Source of the DNA: DASQUK01 sp963813485
GTDB taxonomy: Bacteria > Actinomycetota > Acidimicrobiia > Acidimicrobiales > VFJN01
Length of the DNA: 64,000 bases
Reading direction: 5' to 3'
Assembly (NCBI GenBank): GCA_963813485.1
Contig: CAWEZE010000021.1
Span: forward strand, 62,001 to 126,000
The position numbers and the translations under genes were made by a program. Below are positions 45,133 through 55,400 of the stretch, piece after piece. The number at the start of each line of letters is the position of its first letter. The stretch's first letter is position 1. The notes under the pieces were generated by a model. The model was given only the letters and a program-made list of their open reading frames with translations, made no database searches and was not told the origin of the DNA.

Positions 45133-46227
45133 GTGACGGACGTGCGCATCACCTTCGTCGGCCCCGTCCCCCCGATCCGCAGCGGCGTTTCGCAGCACGG
45201 CGGTCGCCTGACCGAGGCGCTGGCGCATGACCACGACGTAACTGTGCTGTCGTGGCAGCACCAGTACCCCAAGCGCTTCTTCCCGCGGCCGCAGGTCGAT
45301 CGGGCCGCGCCACCACACCCGACGGCGCGATTCGACCTGCGGTGGTGGGATCCCCTTTCGTGGTGGCGGGCGGGGTGGGCAGCCCGGAACAGCGACTTGG
45401 TCGTGCTCGTCTGGGCGACGCCGTTCCATGTCCTGACCTACCGGCTGATCATGGCCCGGGCGGGCCGGGCCCGAACGGTCGCCATCGTCCACAACGCCCT
45501 GCCGCATGAGCCGCTACCCCTGCAGCGGCCACTCACCCGGTGGATCCTGTCTCGCTGCGACGGCCTCGTCGTGCACGCGTCGACGGTCGCCGAGGAGCTC
45601 GACGAGCTACTGGGTGCGCGGGTCGAGATGGTGATCACGCCGCATCCACCGAACGTCGACGTGGAGGCTTGCCCGCTGCCGGAGCTGGCCGACCACGGCT
45701 TGCGGCTGCTGTTCTTCGGCTTCATCCGCCCGTACAAGGGTCTCGACGTGGCGTTGGATGCTCTCGCCCAGCTGCGTCGGCAGGGCGTCGTGCACCGGTT
45801 GACGGTCGCGGGCGAGCCGTGGGACCCGAGCGAGGATTGGGAGGAGCGGGTCAGACGGCGCGGGCTGAGCGACCAGGTGGAGCTGCGACTGGGCTACGTG
45901 GCCGACGGCGAAATGAGCGGGCTGCTCGCCGAACACCACGCTGCGCTGTTGCCGTACCGCAGCGCCACGCAGTCGGGCATCGCGCCGATCGCGTTCGCCG
46001 CCGGGCGACCCGTCGTCGCCACGGCGGCCGGAGGGCTGACCGACGTGATCAGGGACGGCGAGAACGGCACGCTCGCCACACCGGACGACGCGCAATCGCT
46101 TGCCGATGCCATCCAGCGTTGCGCTCGGGACCTGCCGACGCTGGCCGCAGACGCGCTGCGCGACGCACCGACGTGGGGGGACGTCGCCGCTGCGGTGGTC
46201 AAGGCCGCACGGCTCGACAGGTCGTAA
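45133..46227 (+). CDS. Glycosyltransferase family 4
   Basis: 364 residues from GTG 45133. GT-B fold: N-terminal VRITFVGPVPPIRSGVSQHGGRLTEAL, an acceptor half with ARTVAIVHNALPHEP and GLVVHASTVAEEL, and a donor half LRLLFFGFIRPYKGLDVALDAL, LTVAGEPWDPSEDW, LRLGYVADGEMSGLLAEHHAALLPYRSATQSGIAPIAFAAGRPVVATAAGGLTDVI. The usual E(x7)E is replaced by SATQSGIAPIAF, a variation seen in some GT4 proteins. Lone plus-strand gene between divergent GT2 (150 bp) and convergent FkbM methyltransferase. Possible promoter box TAGCAT near 45047. Confidence 0.88.
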   Translation: MTDVRITFVGPVPPIRSGVSQHGGRLTEALAHDHDVTVLSWQHQYPKRFFPRPQVDRAAPPHPTARFDLRWWDPLSWWRAGWAARNSDLVVLVWATPFHVLTYRLIMARAGRARTVAIVHNALPHEPLPLQRPLTRWILSRCDGLVVHASTVAEELDELLGARVEMVITPHPPNVDVEACPLPELADHGLRLLFFGFIRPYKGLDVALDALAQLRRQGVVHRLTVAGEPWDPSEDWEERVRRRGLSDQVELRLGYVADGEMSGLLAEHHAALLPYRSATQSGIAPIAFAAGRPVVATAAGGLTDVIRDGENGTLATPDDAQSLADAIQRCARDLPTLAADALRDAPTWGDVAAAVVKAARLDRS

Positions 46228-46275
46228 CGCCGCCGCCGCCGACGACGACGACGCCTGTTCGCCCTGACGCTGGCT

Positions 46276-47178
46276 TCAATCGCCGCGGACGACCAGCTGG
46301 GCGCTGAGACGGGGGGCAACCGCGAAGACATCCGGTCCCTCGTTGGGCACCGCTGGGTGAAGGCGTCCGTGGTCATCGGGCCTCGCCAGCACGTAGTTGG
46401 CATCCTGCAATGCCCGGGCGATCTCATCTCGATGCCTGCCGAAGTGCTCACGCGCCATGCTGTTCCACTCGAGCTGCAGGATGCCGACGCGCTGCTCGTC
46501 CAGGGCCCGGGCAGCTCCGAGCACCACGTCGAGCTCGAATCCCTCGACATCGATCTTGACGCCGGCGGCCGTACGATCGCCGAGCACGTGATCGAGTGTG
46601 GTGACGGGGATCTCGGTGACGGGCTCCTTCGTGTCGTCAGTCTCGCCGGGGTTCGGAACCAGGTAGTTGGACGAGCCGAGCTCCGCTGTGAGCCTGCTCT
46701 GTCCCGGAGCGCGACCGAGCGCGGCCGGGACGATGTCGGCCTTCAAGCCGTTCAGACAGAGGTTGACCCCGAGAAGGCGGCGGGCGTCCGGAGCGGGCTC
46801 CACCGAGATCACATCGCAGCCGTTCGAGGCGATGAGCAGGGTATAGATCCCGATGTTCGCCCCGACGTCGACGAAGAGGTCGCTCGGCCGGAGCGCACCC
46901 AACCAGAACGTCATCTCCCGATAATCAGGCAGCCGCGCATAGACGGCGTGCGACGCCCCCTGGCCTCGGCGCACCAGGATCTGGCCCCCCGCGTAGGTTG
47001 TGGTCCAGTAGCCGCCGGTCAGCCGGGTCCACGCCGGGAAGATCAAAGCCTCCGCCGTCCGACGAAAGCGTTCGCCCTTGTTTCCCGGGTTCCCGAAGAC
47101 CTGCCTGAGGACATACTCGACATCCCGGGCCACCGACCGAGATCGCGTGCTGCTCGCCGTCGAAATCCTGACCACCAC
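46276..47178 (-). CDS. FkbM family methyltransferase
   Basis: 300 residues, GTG start with GAGAGG just before. The FkbM SAM domain: LFVDVGANIGIYTLLIASNGCDVISVEPAPDARRLLGVNLCLNGL, AALGRAPGQSRLTAELGSSNYLV, EIPVTTLDHVLG, VKIDVEGFELDVVLGAARAL and LQLEWNSM. FkbM enzymes O-methylate sugars or polyketides. The N-terminal ~90 residues contain an AWTRLTGGYWTT stretch that may contact membrane or acceptor. Convergent with the GT4 gene and divergent from the flippase-like gene. Confidence 0.9.
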   Translation of the reverse strand: MVVRISTASSTRSRSVARDVEYVLRQVFGNPGNKGERFRRTAEALIFPAWTRLTGGYWTTTYAGGQILVRRGQGASHAVYARLPDYREMTFWLGALRPSDLFVDVGANIGIYTLLIASNGCDVISVEPAPDARRLLGVNLCLNGLKADIVPAALGRAPGQSRLTAELGSSNYLVPNPGETDDTKEPVTEIPVTTLDHVLGDRTAAGVKIDVEGFELDVVLGAARALDEQRVGILQLEWNSMAREHFGRHRDEIARALQDANYVLARPDDHGRLHPAVPNEGPDVFAVAPRLSAQLVVRGD

Positions 47179-47348
47179 CTCTCGTCGTGTCGTCCGATCG
47201 TGTCACGGCCCGACGACCCGCAAGAAAATGGCCAGATGGTGCCATCCTCGAGGAGGAGCCGACCACTGCCTCTGGCAGTCCTCGTTGTTGCACCCCGACT
47301 GCCCGCGTGTTTGGTCCCCGGCCTTGCGACACCGGTCCCGGCCGCCCG

Positions 47349-47420
47349 TACGCTCGGTCCCGTGAGGGAAACCCGTGCCTTGCCATCGCGCTGCCCCAGA
47401 TCTTCGACGAGCGCACCGTG
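47349..47420 (+). promoter_or_regulatory. Leaderless promoter with short upstream reading frame
   Basis: TACGCT (47349-47354), 7 nt, then GTG 47362. This GTG opens an 18-codon frame ending in CCGTGA at 47418-47420, where the TGA overlaps the GTG of the flippase-like gene. Either an 18-residue leader peptide coupled to the main gene, or the true N-terminus displaced by one inserted base near 47390. Confidence 0.35.
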
Positions 47421-48461
47421 AGGCTCGCGGACCACCGGCGCACGATCCGGCTCGCGGTTTTCCTGCTCGGCCTTGTCGGTCTGATCATCGCCGTGCGTCG
47501 AGCGGTGGACGAGTCGCGCGGCCAAGTGCTCCCTGACGCCCCCGCATTGGTCGTCGCCGGTGCGCTAACGCTCGCCTCGATCGCCCTCGCCGCCCGGGCG
47601 TGGACCGAACTGTTCGACGGCCGGCATGATCGACGGGCACTTGCCGGCTCGCTCTACGCATCGCAGCTCACGAAGTATCTCCCTGCTGGCGGATTCGTAC
47701 AGGCCGCCAGCCAGGTGAGCATGACCGTCACCGCCGGCGCCCGCGTCGGCCAAGCGACGACCGCGGCCGCCGTGTGGGCCTTCACCACCGTCGTCGCCGG
47801 CTGCACTCTGGCGTCTGGGTTGGTGTTCGCCGCTTCGCTCCCCACCTGGCTGAGGGCTACCGCGTTGTGTGGCCTCCTGGCTCCCGCGCTTCTGCATCGG
47901 CGTGCGCTGGCCCTTGCGCTTCACGCAGCTCATCGACTCATCCGGCGAGTGCCTGACCCGGATGTCCTCCCAACTCAACGACGCATCTTGGTCTCGTTTG
48001 CGTGGTCGCTCGGCAACGCCGTCACCGGCTCGGCCGCTTACGCCGTCCTCCTCAGCGGGGCCAACACCGACGTCGATCCAGTCGTGGTGATGAGCGCATT
48101 CGCGCTGAGCTGGGTCGTTGGTTTCCTGATCTTCCCGTTGCCCAGCGGGATCGGGGTCCGAGAGGCCGTGCTCGTGGCGGTGGTCCCGGGTGCGTCATCG
48201 GCGGCCCTCCTCGCCGCATCGCTCGCGCAACGGTTTCTCGTGCTCGCGGCCGAGGTGGCTGCGACAGTCGGCAACCAGGTGCTCGCCCGGCGCGAACGTC
48301 GGGCCTCGAGCGCTGCCGACGCGGCGACTGCCGGAAACGAAGCGGCTGAACACTCGGCCGCGCAGGCCGAGCCCGAGGCCCACACCGCGTACGATGACCG
48401 CGCGGAGCACGACGATCACGCCGAGAGCGTGCAAACCAGCCCGCCCAGCGAAGCTCGGTGA
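47418..48461 (+). CDS. UPF0104 / LPG-synthase-like flippase family membrane protein
   Basis: 347 residues from GTG 47418. About eight hydrophobic helices, with the family stretches LAGSLYASQLTKYLPAGGFVQAASQV (the conserved LxKYxPGG-type motif after the first helices), AFALSWVVGFLIFPLPSGIGVREAVLVAVV (the PGGIGxRE-type motif) and RFLVLAAEVAAT. UPF0104 proteins form the membrane half of MprF-like enzymes, and stand-alone members are thought to move lipids or lipid-linked glycans. An acidic His/Asp tail (AYDDRAEHDDHAE) follows. A hairpin AGGCGA-GAGAAT-TCGCCT at 48480-48497 lies just past the stop but lacks a U-tract. A similar protein is encoded at 62423-63421. Confidence 0.82.
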   Translation: MRLADHRRTIRLAVFLLGLVGLIIAVRRAVDESRGQVLPDAPALVVAGALTLASIALAARAWTELFDGRHDRRALAGSLYASQLTKYLPAGGFVQAASQVSMTVTAGARVGQATTAAAVWAFTTVVAGCTLASGLVFAASLPTWLRATALCGLLAPALLHRRALALALHAAHRLIRRVPDPDVLPTQRRILVSFAWSLGNAVTGSAAYAVLLSGANTDVDPVVVMSAFALSWVVGFLIFPLPSGIGVREAVLVAVVPGASSAALLAASLAQRFLVLAAEVAATVGNQVLARRERRASSAADAATAGNEAAEHSAAQAEPEAHTAYDDRAEHDDHAESVQTSPPSEAR

Positions 48462-48635
48462 TCGGCGCGGGATGCGAACAGGCGAGAGAATTCGCCTCGG
48501 TGTTGCCCGGCAGGCAGACTCGTGCGTCCGCCGGTCCGCACAACTGATCGGCGATCATGTGGGCGGTCTCGGGGACAGCGTCGCTCAGCCGTTCGGCAGC
48601 CCGATGACGCTGGTTCAGCGCAAGGACCATCCGGG

Positions 48636-50582
48636 ATGAAGGTCACGTCCGCACAGCAGCGATCCCTGACGACGCCCTCCGGGCGTTCGTCAGGGGACGA
48701 TGGCCTGCGGGACGTGCCGGCCGACCGGGGCGCCATCGACCGGACCCGGTGGCGAGACCGGCGGCTGGCCATCGGTTCTGGCTACGTCGCGATCGTGACG
48801 GCCATCGCGTGGCTGTACGGGGTGGTTCCCTTCTCGGGTCGCACCTTTCCGCTCGCACCGATTGCTTCGGTGACGAGCTGGGTCGAATGCCTCGACGACG
48901 GGCTTGTCACGTGCAAGTACATCGGTTATCCGGAGGGTGTCGACCTCAGCGTCGGCATGCCTCTCGTCGGCGGTACCTTCCTGTTGACCCGGTTGGGGAT
49001 CGGCATCGAGGTCGCGCTCAACGTCCTGGCACTTCTCGCCCTCGCAGCCGGAATCGCTGCGTTGTGGGGGTTGGCGGCGTCGATCGCCCGCAGTGCGGCC
49101 GCCGGCGCACTCGCCACATGCCTGTACTTCATGTCGCCGATCGTCGTCGCGCACACCGGCAAGACGGCGCTCTGGTTGGGCTTCGTACTACTGCCCATCC
49201 CGCTCGCGCTTGCGTACGTTGCGGTCAGGCCGAACCGAAGGCCGCAGCCAGTCGTGCTCGCCTGCGTGGGGCTCACGTTCGCCGCAGCCTTGTTGTTGGT
49301 CTACCTCGACCCCTACGCGTGGACGATATCGGTGGTCATCGGCGGCCCTTTGTGCATCGCCGGCGCCGCCGTGGCGATGAAGCGAACCCGCTGGCGAGGC
49401 TGCGTCGTGCCCGTGTTGACACTGATCGCCTTTCTCGTGCCCGGGATCATCTTCCGGGTGCTGGAGCCAAGTGCCGAGGTCAGCGCAAACTTTCCGCTTG
49501 GCTTCTACCGAGCTTATGGAGTCGATGTCGTCACGGCGGTCTTTCCTACCCGGGATAGCCTCTTGGGCGACCTTCTCGGCTCCCCCGTCGACCGATGGGA
49601 TCCTCTCGAGTTCTATGCAGACGGCACCCCGCTCATCGGAACGTTCGTCGGGGTATTCATGCTCATGGCCGCCGCCGTAGGGGCCGTCGCGCTGCTTCGT
49701 CGGGGCCGCTCGAATCGCTTGGTGGCTCTTGCGTTCGCTTTGAGCGGGCTCGCCTGCCTCGCACTGGGTCTCGGCCCCTCGCTGAAGGTGCTCGACAAAG
49801 CATCCGTCCCTGTCGTTGCCGTCAATGCCGATGGGGTCGTGACGGGTACCAACCACGTGATGCCTGCGTCCGATGCGACGGTCTCGCTTCCATGGTCGTG
49901 GGTGTACGGCTTGCAACCGTTCGAGGGAATGCGGGCAACGTACCGCTGGCATGTAGGCCTCCGCCTGATCCTGGTCATCTTCGCCGCCGTCACCGTGATG
50001 TGGTTGTTCCGGCGCCGTCGCTCACTTGGTGTTGCTCTCGCCGCAGTGCTCGTACTCGAGACGGCGTCGCACGGCCTGCTCGATGCCCGGAAGCTAGCCG
50101 CCCACAATCACGAGCTCGTGCAAGCCTTTGAAGATGATATGGAGCGTGCCTTCGGTAGCGGTCGACTGCGAGCATCAGAGCGCGTGCTCTTCCTGCCGGC
50201 GGGTAACGACTATCTCATCGGCGAGATTGCTCCGCCGCTCGAGGTGTTTTCGTACAATGTTGCCTTCGACAAGGAGATCGCACGGATCCGTCGATTGCAA
50301 CCTATACCGGTCATCGCCGCCATCTCTGCATATACGGACGACAATCTGAACAGGGAGCACGTATGCCAACTGTTCCGTCAGGATCTGGTCGATGCAGTTG
50401 TCCTTATCAATTTCAGCATGCGTGGAGATACGTTGGTCTGGCCACCACCGCAGCAGCGCGTCGACGCCCAGAGGGCAAAGAACACCGCCTTCGGTCTGTT
50501 CGATGACCCGGCGTTCAATGTTGATGAGGGGGACCTTGCTGCGATCCTGCGCCCCGCGCCCGCCTCGCCCGCCGGTTGCTGA
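48636..50582 (+). CDS. Large membrane protein, probable GT-C glycosyltransferase
   Basis: 648 residues from ATG 48636. After a polar N-terminus, ~11-12 hydrophobic segments (YVAIVTAIAWLYGVVPF, VALNVLALLALAAGIAALWGLA, LWLGFVLLPIPLALAYVAV, CVGLTFAAALLLVYLDPYAWTISVVI) and a C-terminal soluble domain (RASERVLFLPAGNDYLIGEIAPPLEVFSY, then REHVCQLFRQDLVDAVVLINFSMRG). The first periplasmic loop has SWVECLDDGLVTCKYIGYPEG. Layout resembles uncharacterised polysaccharide-locus membrane proteins (YfhO- or DUF2079-like), not proven. The 3' half uses more A/T-ending codons than its neighbours. Confidence 0.7.
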   Translation: MKVTSAQQRSLTTPSGRSSGDDGLRDVPADRGAIDRTRWRDRRLAIGSGYVAIVTAIAWLYGVVPFSGRTFPLAPIASVTSWVECLDDGLVTCKYIGYPEGVDLSVGMPLVGGTFLLTRLGIGIEVALNVLALLALAAGIAALWGLAASIARSAAAGALATCLYFMSPIVVAHTGKTALWLGFVLLPIPLALAYVAVRPNRRPQPVVLACVGLTFAAALLLVYLDPYAWTISVVIGGPLCIAGAAVAMKRTRWRGCVVPVLTLIAFLVPGIIFRVLEPSAEVSANFPLGFYRAYGVDVVTAVFPTRDSLLGDLLGSPVDRWDPLEFYADGTPLIGTFVGVFMLMAAAVGAVALLRRGRSNRLVALAFALSGLACLALGLGPSLKVLDKASVPVVAVNADGVVTGTNHVMPASDATVSLPWSWVYGLQPFEGMRATYRWHVGLRLILVIFAAVTVMWLFRRRRSLGVALAAVLVLETASHGLLDARKLAAHNHELVQAFEDDMERAFGSGRLRASERVLFLPAGNDYLIGEIAPPLEVFSYNVAFDKEIARIRRLQPIPVIAAISAYTDDNLNREHVCQLFRQDLVDAVVLINFSMRGDTLVWPPPQQRVDAQRAKNTAFGLFDDPAFNVDEGDLAAILRPAPASPAGC

Positions 50583-50642
50583 ACCTCTCGTCAGGCCACT
50601 CATAGACCGCCGCCCGGATAAAAGGACGATTGTCGGGGGATC

Positions 50643-51572
50643 ATGATCCTGCAGATCGCCGCCCCATCGAGGTCGCTAGGGCCACGGCGGGCCGCGAGCC
50701 ACTTGGCAGATGCGCTCGTGGCCGATGGCCTCCGCGCCCGCCTCGTTGACCGTCCCGCTCGTGATGGCAGAGTGAACGCACACCTGTCCAACTCGAGCCG
50801 GTCCCTTCTCCTTCCGCTCGCGCGGCGTCGGGGCTGCTTGGTGACGCTTCACGACGTGGTCTCACGCGATTCTCGGGTCCGCAAGGCGCTTTCGCCCGTC
50901 GTGCTGCGCATCCTGCGGCGGCACCGCGTCGTTGTCCACAGCCATCATGCGGCGAATCTGCTACGCGAGAACGGGTTCGACGATCCCGTAGGCGTTGTCC
51001 CGCTCTTCCATGCTGTCGAGCGGCCAACTGAGGATGCCCGTCTCGCAGAACGCTCCCGCCTCCTTCGTGGCCATGACGGGAACCTGTTGGTCCTGGCGGG
51101 CCGCCTGACGGCGGTCAAGGGGGTCGACGAGCTGATCCGAGCGGCTGGCCCGGCGTCCGACATCTCTTTCGTGCTTCTCGGTACGGTTGCCGACTCACCC
51201 ACCGCCAGAGCTCTCGAGTCCGCCCCGGACAACATCACGCTCGTCGAAGACCCGGACGACTCCATGTTTTCGCTTGTCCTGGCGGCAGCCGACGCCGTCC
51301 TGCTACCGCGCCGAAACTCGGTCGGCGAGACCAGTGGGCCCCTCGTCATCGCCCACGCTCTGGGCACACCCGTTGCAATGACGGACTCTGGCTCCGCGCC
51401 TGAGTACGCCATACCCGGGGATCTCGTACTTCCGGCAGATATGCCGCTGTCACAGTTCATCAAGGAAGTAAGCGTCAATAACTGGCAGCGACTTCCTGCC
51501 TCAGCCGATGGTCAGCGCAGGATCGTTCTGGACGCATACCGTAGAGAATTCCGAACCCTTGGATGGATATAG
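50643..51572 (+). CDS. Glycosyltransferase family 4 (short)
   Basis: 309 residues, ATG preceded by GGGGGA. N-terminal domain is short (ILQIAAPSRSLGPRRAASHLADALV; LVTLHDVVSRDS; VVVHSHHAANLLRENG) followed by the GT-B donor domain: LLVLAGRLTAVKGVDELIRAA, FVLLGTVADSPTARALES, ITLVEDPDDSMFSLVLAAADAVLLPRRNSVGETSGPLVIAHALGTPVAMTDSGSAPEYAIPGDLVLPAD. GETSGPLVIAHALG is the E(x7)E region in which the second Glu is replaced. Normal GT4 proteins are 350-400 residues, so this is a compact form. Lower GC than the surroundings. Confidence 0.83.
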   Translation: MILQIAAPSRSLGPRRAASHLADALVADGLRARLVDRPARDGRVNAHLSNSSRSLLLPLARRRGCLVTLHDVVSRDSRVRKALSPVVLRILRRHRVVVHSHHAANLLRENGFDDPVGVVPLFHAVERPTEDARLAERSRLLRGHDGNLLVLAGRLTAVKGVDELIRAAGPASDISFVLLGTVADSPTARALESAPDNITLVEDPDDSMFSLVLAAADAVLLPRRNSVGETSGPLVIAHALGTPVAMTDSGSAPEYAIPGDLVLPADMPLSQFIKEVSVNNWQRLPASADGQRRIVLDAYRREFRTLGWI

Positions 51573-51609
51573 CAACGCCGTCTCGCCAACCCTGTAAGCA
51601 AGCAAACCT

Positions 51610-52401
51610 ATGACAACCACGACAAACACCACCGCCTCGCTTCCGCTTCGTCTCAAGCGGCTGGCATTCAACCTATTTCCACCTTCCTGGCGCCTTCCGA
51701 TCCGCGTCACATGGATGCGTATTACGCGTACACTCGAACCAGAATTGCATTCGATCACTAGTTTGGTTCCGCCAGGCGGCACCGGGCTCGATATCGGTGC
51801 CAACCACGGTGTCTATAGTTACTTCATGGTGCGACACTTCGATCGGGTCGTCGCATTCGAACCGCAGCCCGCTTGCGTAGAGACGCTGCAGAGTTGGGCC
51901 CGGGGACGCGTCGATGTCAAACCGGTTGCGTTGTCCGACCACAGGGGGGACGGCCAACTCTCCATCCCGATCAAGTCGGGAGTGCCGCTCACCGGTTACG
52001 CGAGGCTCGACCAAGCCGTGGATGGCGCGAGCTCATACCTTCAGGTGCGCGTCGATCGCCTTGATGACCAAGGCTTGGATGACGTTCGTTTTGTGAAGAT
52101 CGACGTCGAAGGGCATGAGTTATCGGTATTGCGGGGTGGCGAGAGACTGTTGCAGCGCGACCGCCCTGTTCTACTCGTGGAGATCGAGCAGCGGCATCTC
52201 GGTCCTGACCACACGATCGCCGAGATCGTCACTTACCTCGCTGAGCTCGGCTACGACTGCTTTTTCACGATCGGCAACGGCTGGACTGAGTTCCGCGACT
52301 TTCGGCTCGAGTCGCATCAGGACGCTCATCAGGTCGGGGAACCCGGCTACGTCAACATGTTCCTTTTCCTCCCGCACGGCAGCACGCCTGATTCGGGCTA
52401 G
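51610..52401 (+). CDS. FkbM family methyltransferase
   Basis: 263 residues from ATG 51610. SAM domain GLDIGANHGVYSYFMVRHFDRVVAFEPQPACVETLQSW, VKPVALSDHRGDGQLSIPI, VDRLDDQGLDDVRFVKIDVEGHELSVLRGGERLL, LLVEIEQRH and GYDCFFTI. The order matches FkbM methyltransferases. It follows the GT4 by 37 bp and ends convergently with the secreted dehydrogenase gene. Like the GT4, this gene is visibly richer in A+T, which may mark a more recent arrival. Confidence 0.9.
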   Translation: MTTTTNTTASLPLRLKRLAFNLFPPSWRLPIRVTWMRITRTLEPELHSITSLVPPGGTGLDIGANHGVYSYFMVRHFDRVVAFEPQPACVETLQSWARGRVDVKPVALSDHRGDGQLSIPIKSGVPLTGYARLDQAVDGASSYLQVRVDRLDDQGLDDVRFVKIDVEGHELSVLRGGERLLQRDRPVLLVEIEQRHLGPDHTIAEIVTYLAELGYDCFFTIGNGWTEFRDFRLESHQDAHQVGEPGYVNMFLFLPHGSTPDSG

Positions 52402-52457
52402 ACGATGAACGTGCAGGGGGTTCGCCACGCCGCCGGCAGCCGACCGGGGATGATCGC

Positions 52458-55400
52458 TCAGTCAAGCACGTCTGCGGATCGCACTCTCGGAAGGCAGCCG
52501 GTGCACGTGTAGGGCGCCGGGTGGTAGCCGACCCATCTCCCCACCCACTGCTTGTAGGTGGTGGTGCTGCCAGTCGAGGCGTACACGATGACCCGCCCGC
52601 TGCGGGCGGCAGCCGCGATGCGCGCCGATGCCGGCAGGGTCGAGTCCAGCCCAATCCAGCTACCCCAGGTGCCGTTGACGAACCCCCGCTGATAAAGCCC
52701 TCCGCCGGTGCCGGCGACGAAGAGGTCCAAGCGACCGGTCGCGTACCCCCAGGCGAGGGTCGGGCTCGAGAGCGTCGCACCGGTCAAGCGGGACCAACCG
52801 GTCCAGCTCCCGGTGTCTCCGTACTTGGCGTAGATCCCGTTGTCCGTGCCCCGCACGACGATCGCGATCCCGCCCCCCGGCCGAGGGGCCACCGCCGGCG
52901 TCCCTTGGATCGCGCCGCCGAGGCCCTCCCAGCCCGACCAGGTCGTGCCCCGGCGCGTGGCGTGGTAGACGGCGCCGTTGGTGCCCCGTACGACGAGGTG
53001 TACGACATCACCTGCGGTCACCACCGCGCTCGGCCCAGTGGCCGATGCGCCGCCGATGGGCAGCGGGGACCAGGCGTTCGTACCGCTGCCGGTGAGGTTG
53101 CGCTGCCAGAGCCGGTTGTCGGCGGTGCGGACGAACAGCGCGGCAAACGACGTGCCGACCGCCACGGCCGGGCTGTCCGTCGCGATGCCGCCGAGACACC
53201 CCAACGGGCCTGCCGCCGGTGGATCGCCGATGATGTCGGTAGCGACGAGGTAGTACTGCCCGTCGGACCCGAGCGCGCTGTAGGCGATCCTGCCGTCAGG
53301 CAGCGAAGTGGCGGCGGGAGGTCCGGTCGGCGTAGGGATCGTGTAGTCGAAGCTCGGCGACGTCGGGCACCCCTCCCGGCCGAACGCGGCGGTGTAGGTC
53401 GTCGGGCTGGCGGGCGCGATGACGTTGTGAGCCCTCGCACCGCCGTCTGACCAGAACGAGAAGCTGTACGGCGCGTTGCCGAACGTCTGCGGGCTGGGGG
53501 CGCTCACGCTGTTCGACGACCCGACGATCACCTTTCGCGTGATCGGCGCCGTGCCGGACTGGGCTCCAACGCTCAGCTGCAGCCCGCTCGGGGTCGTGGC
53601 GAACGTCAGGTCCACCGTCGCGGGGTCGAGCAGCCGGCTGGTGCTCGCGCTCCCGCCCGCCGAGTCGGTGGCGGTCAGGACGAGGGACAGAGACGACGGG
53701 TATTCGTGGTCGGGTGCCGGGAACGTCCCGGCCGCTACGCCGGTGAAGGTCTGCACCGGGTGGCTGTGACAGTTGCTCGGGCAGTGGTTCAACACCACCG
53801 ACCAGGACAACCGGCTCGACGGCACCGTGCCGTCCTGGGCGTCGGTGGCGTGCCCGGAGAAGGAGATCGCATCGCCCACCTTCCATCGCAGCGCGCTCGT
53901 GGGCGAGTCGATGACCGGGGTCGGTGGGCTGTTGGCCCCGCCTCCGACGGTGATGGTCACGGATTCGGTGTCGGAGGCGCCAGCCGGATCGGCGACACGC
54001 AGTCGCGCCGTGACCGTTCCGGCCGCCGTGTAGGTGCGGGTGGGAGCGACGGCGGTCGAGTCGTCGAACTGGCCGTCACCGTCCAGGTCCCACGCATAGG
54101 TGAGGGTGTCGCCGGCGTCGAGATCACTGGACGCGCTGCCGTCGAAGCTGACGGTCAGCGGCGCGGCGCCGGACGTCGGGTTGGCCGAGATGACCGCGGT
54201 GGGCGGATGGTTGGCACCGTTGTAGACGACCCGGCGAACCTGGCCGGCGTCCAGGTCGACGTAGAAGATGTCGCCACCGGGGCCGGTGAGCACCTGGACC
54301 GGCGCCCCCGCGCCGCCGACGAACTGGGAGATCTGGCTGGGGCTGGGGTCGGCGCCGCCGGCTCGCTTCATCACCCAGATGCAACCGCGCGAGGCGTCGG
54401 CGAAGAACAGGGCGCCGTCGTAGTCGGACGGGTAGTTGGAACCGTTCTCGAAGGCGACCCCGCTGACCGAGGAGCTTCCGGCGGCGCACGAGTCGCTCGA
54501 GACGACCTTCGCGCCGTGGTTGTACCGGTAGAAGGGCCCCGTCTGCCCGGCGCCATAGAGCGACTCGCAGCTGTTCAGGTCGGCCCCGTCGTAGCCCGGT
54601 TGCGGACCGCCGCCCTCGTAGCAGGGCCAGCCGAAGTTCTCGGCGACCCCGTCGTTGAGGTCCGCGATCCGGTTGATCTCCTCCCAGGTATCCCACCCCA
54701 CATCGCCGAGCCACAGCTGCTCGGAGCCGGGCCGGATGGTGAAGCGGAAGGGGTTGCGGAGGCCATAGGCGATGATCCGGCGCTCGTTCTGGTCGGCACT
54801 GGAGGCGAAGGGGTTGCCGGGCAGCCCCGCACCGGTGTTCGGGTCCACCCGGAGGATCGTTCCGCCGAGGGTCGTCGGCTGGCCGGCCGGCCGCCGAACG
54901 GACTGGGACCGCAGCGCACCCCCCTGCGCCGTCGGCGAAGTCAGGCTCGTGCCCGCCGGTGACGGGGGATCGCCACACGGGTTCTTGGTCTGGCCGTACT
55001 CCACATAGTTGAAGCCAGCGCCCTCGCCGGCGCTCACGTAGAGGGCGCCGTCGGGCCCGAACGCGACGGTCCCGATCGAGTGGCTGGGGAACTGCTGGCA
55101 CCAATCGGTCAGGAGCACCTGCGCCGAGCCGGTCATGGTGTTGCCACTGGCGGTCAGACGGGACAGTCGGGCCTGGACGACGCAGCCATCGGTGGTGGCG
55201 CCGGGCGGGTTCGGGCAGCCGTCGCTGGTGCCACCCACCGTGCCCCACCGCGGCGCCGTGCCCCCGGGCACGGCGTCGTACGTGTAGAGCGCGTACACGT
55301 ACGGCCGGGTGGGGAACTGTGGGTCGAGGGTGAGACCGAGCAGCCCCCGGTCCCAGAAGTTGTGCACCTGGGTACGCAGGTCGGCGAAGACCGTGGGCGA

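Noticed and set aside
48480..48497. Intrinsic terminator after the flippase-like gene
   Set aside because: The 6-bp hairpin AGGCGA/TCGCCT is not followed by a T-tract.
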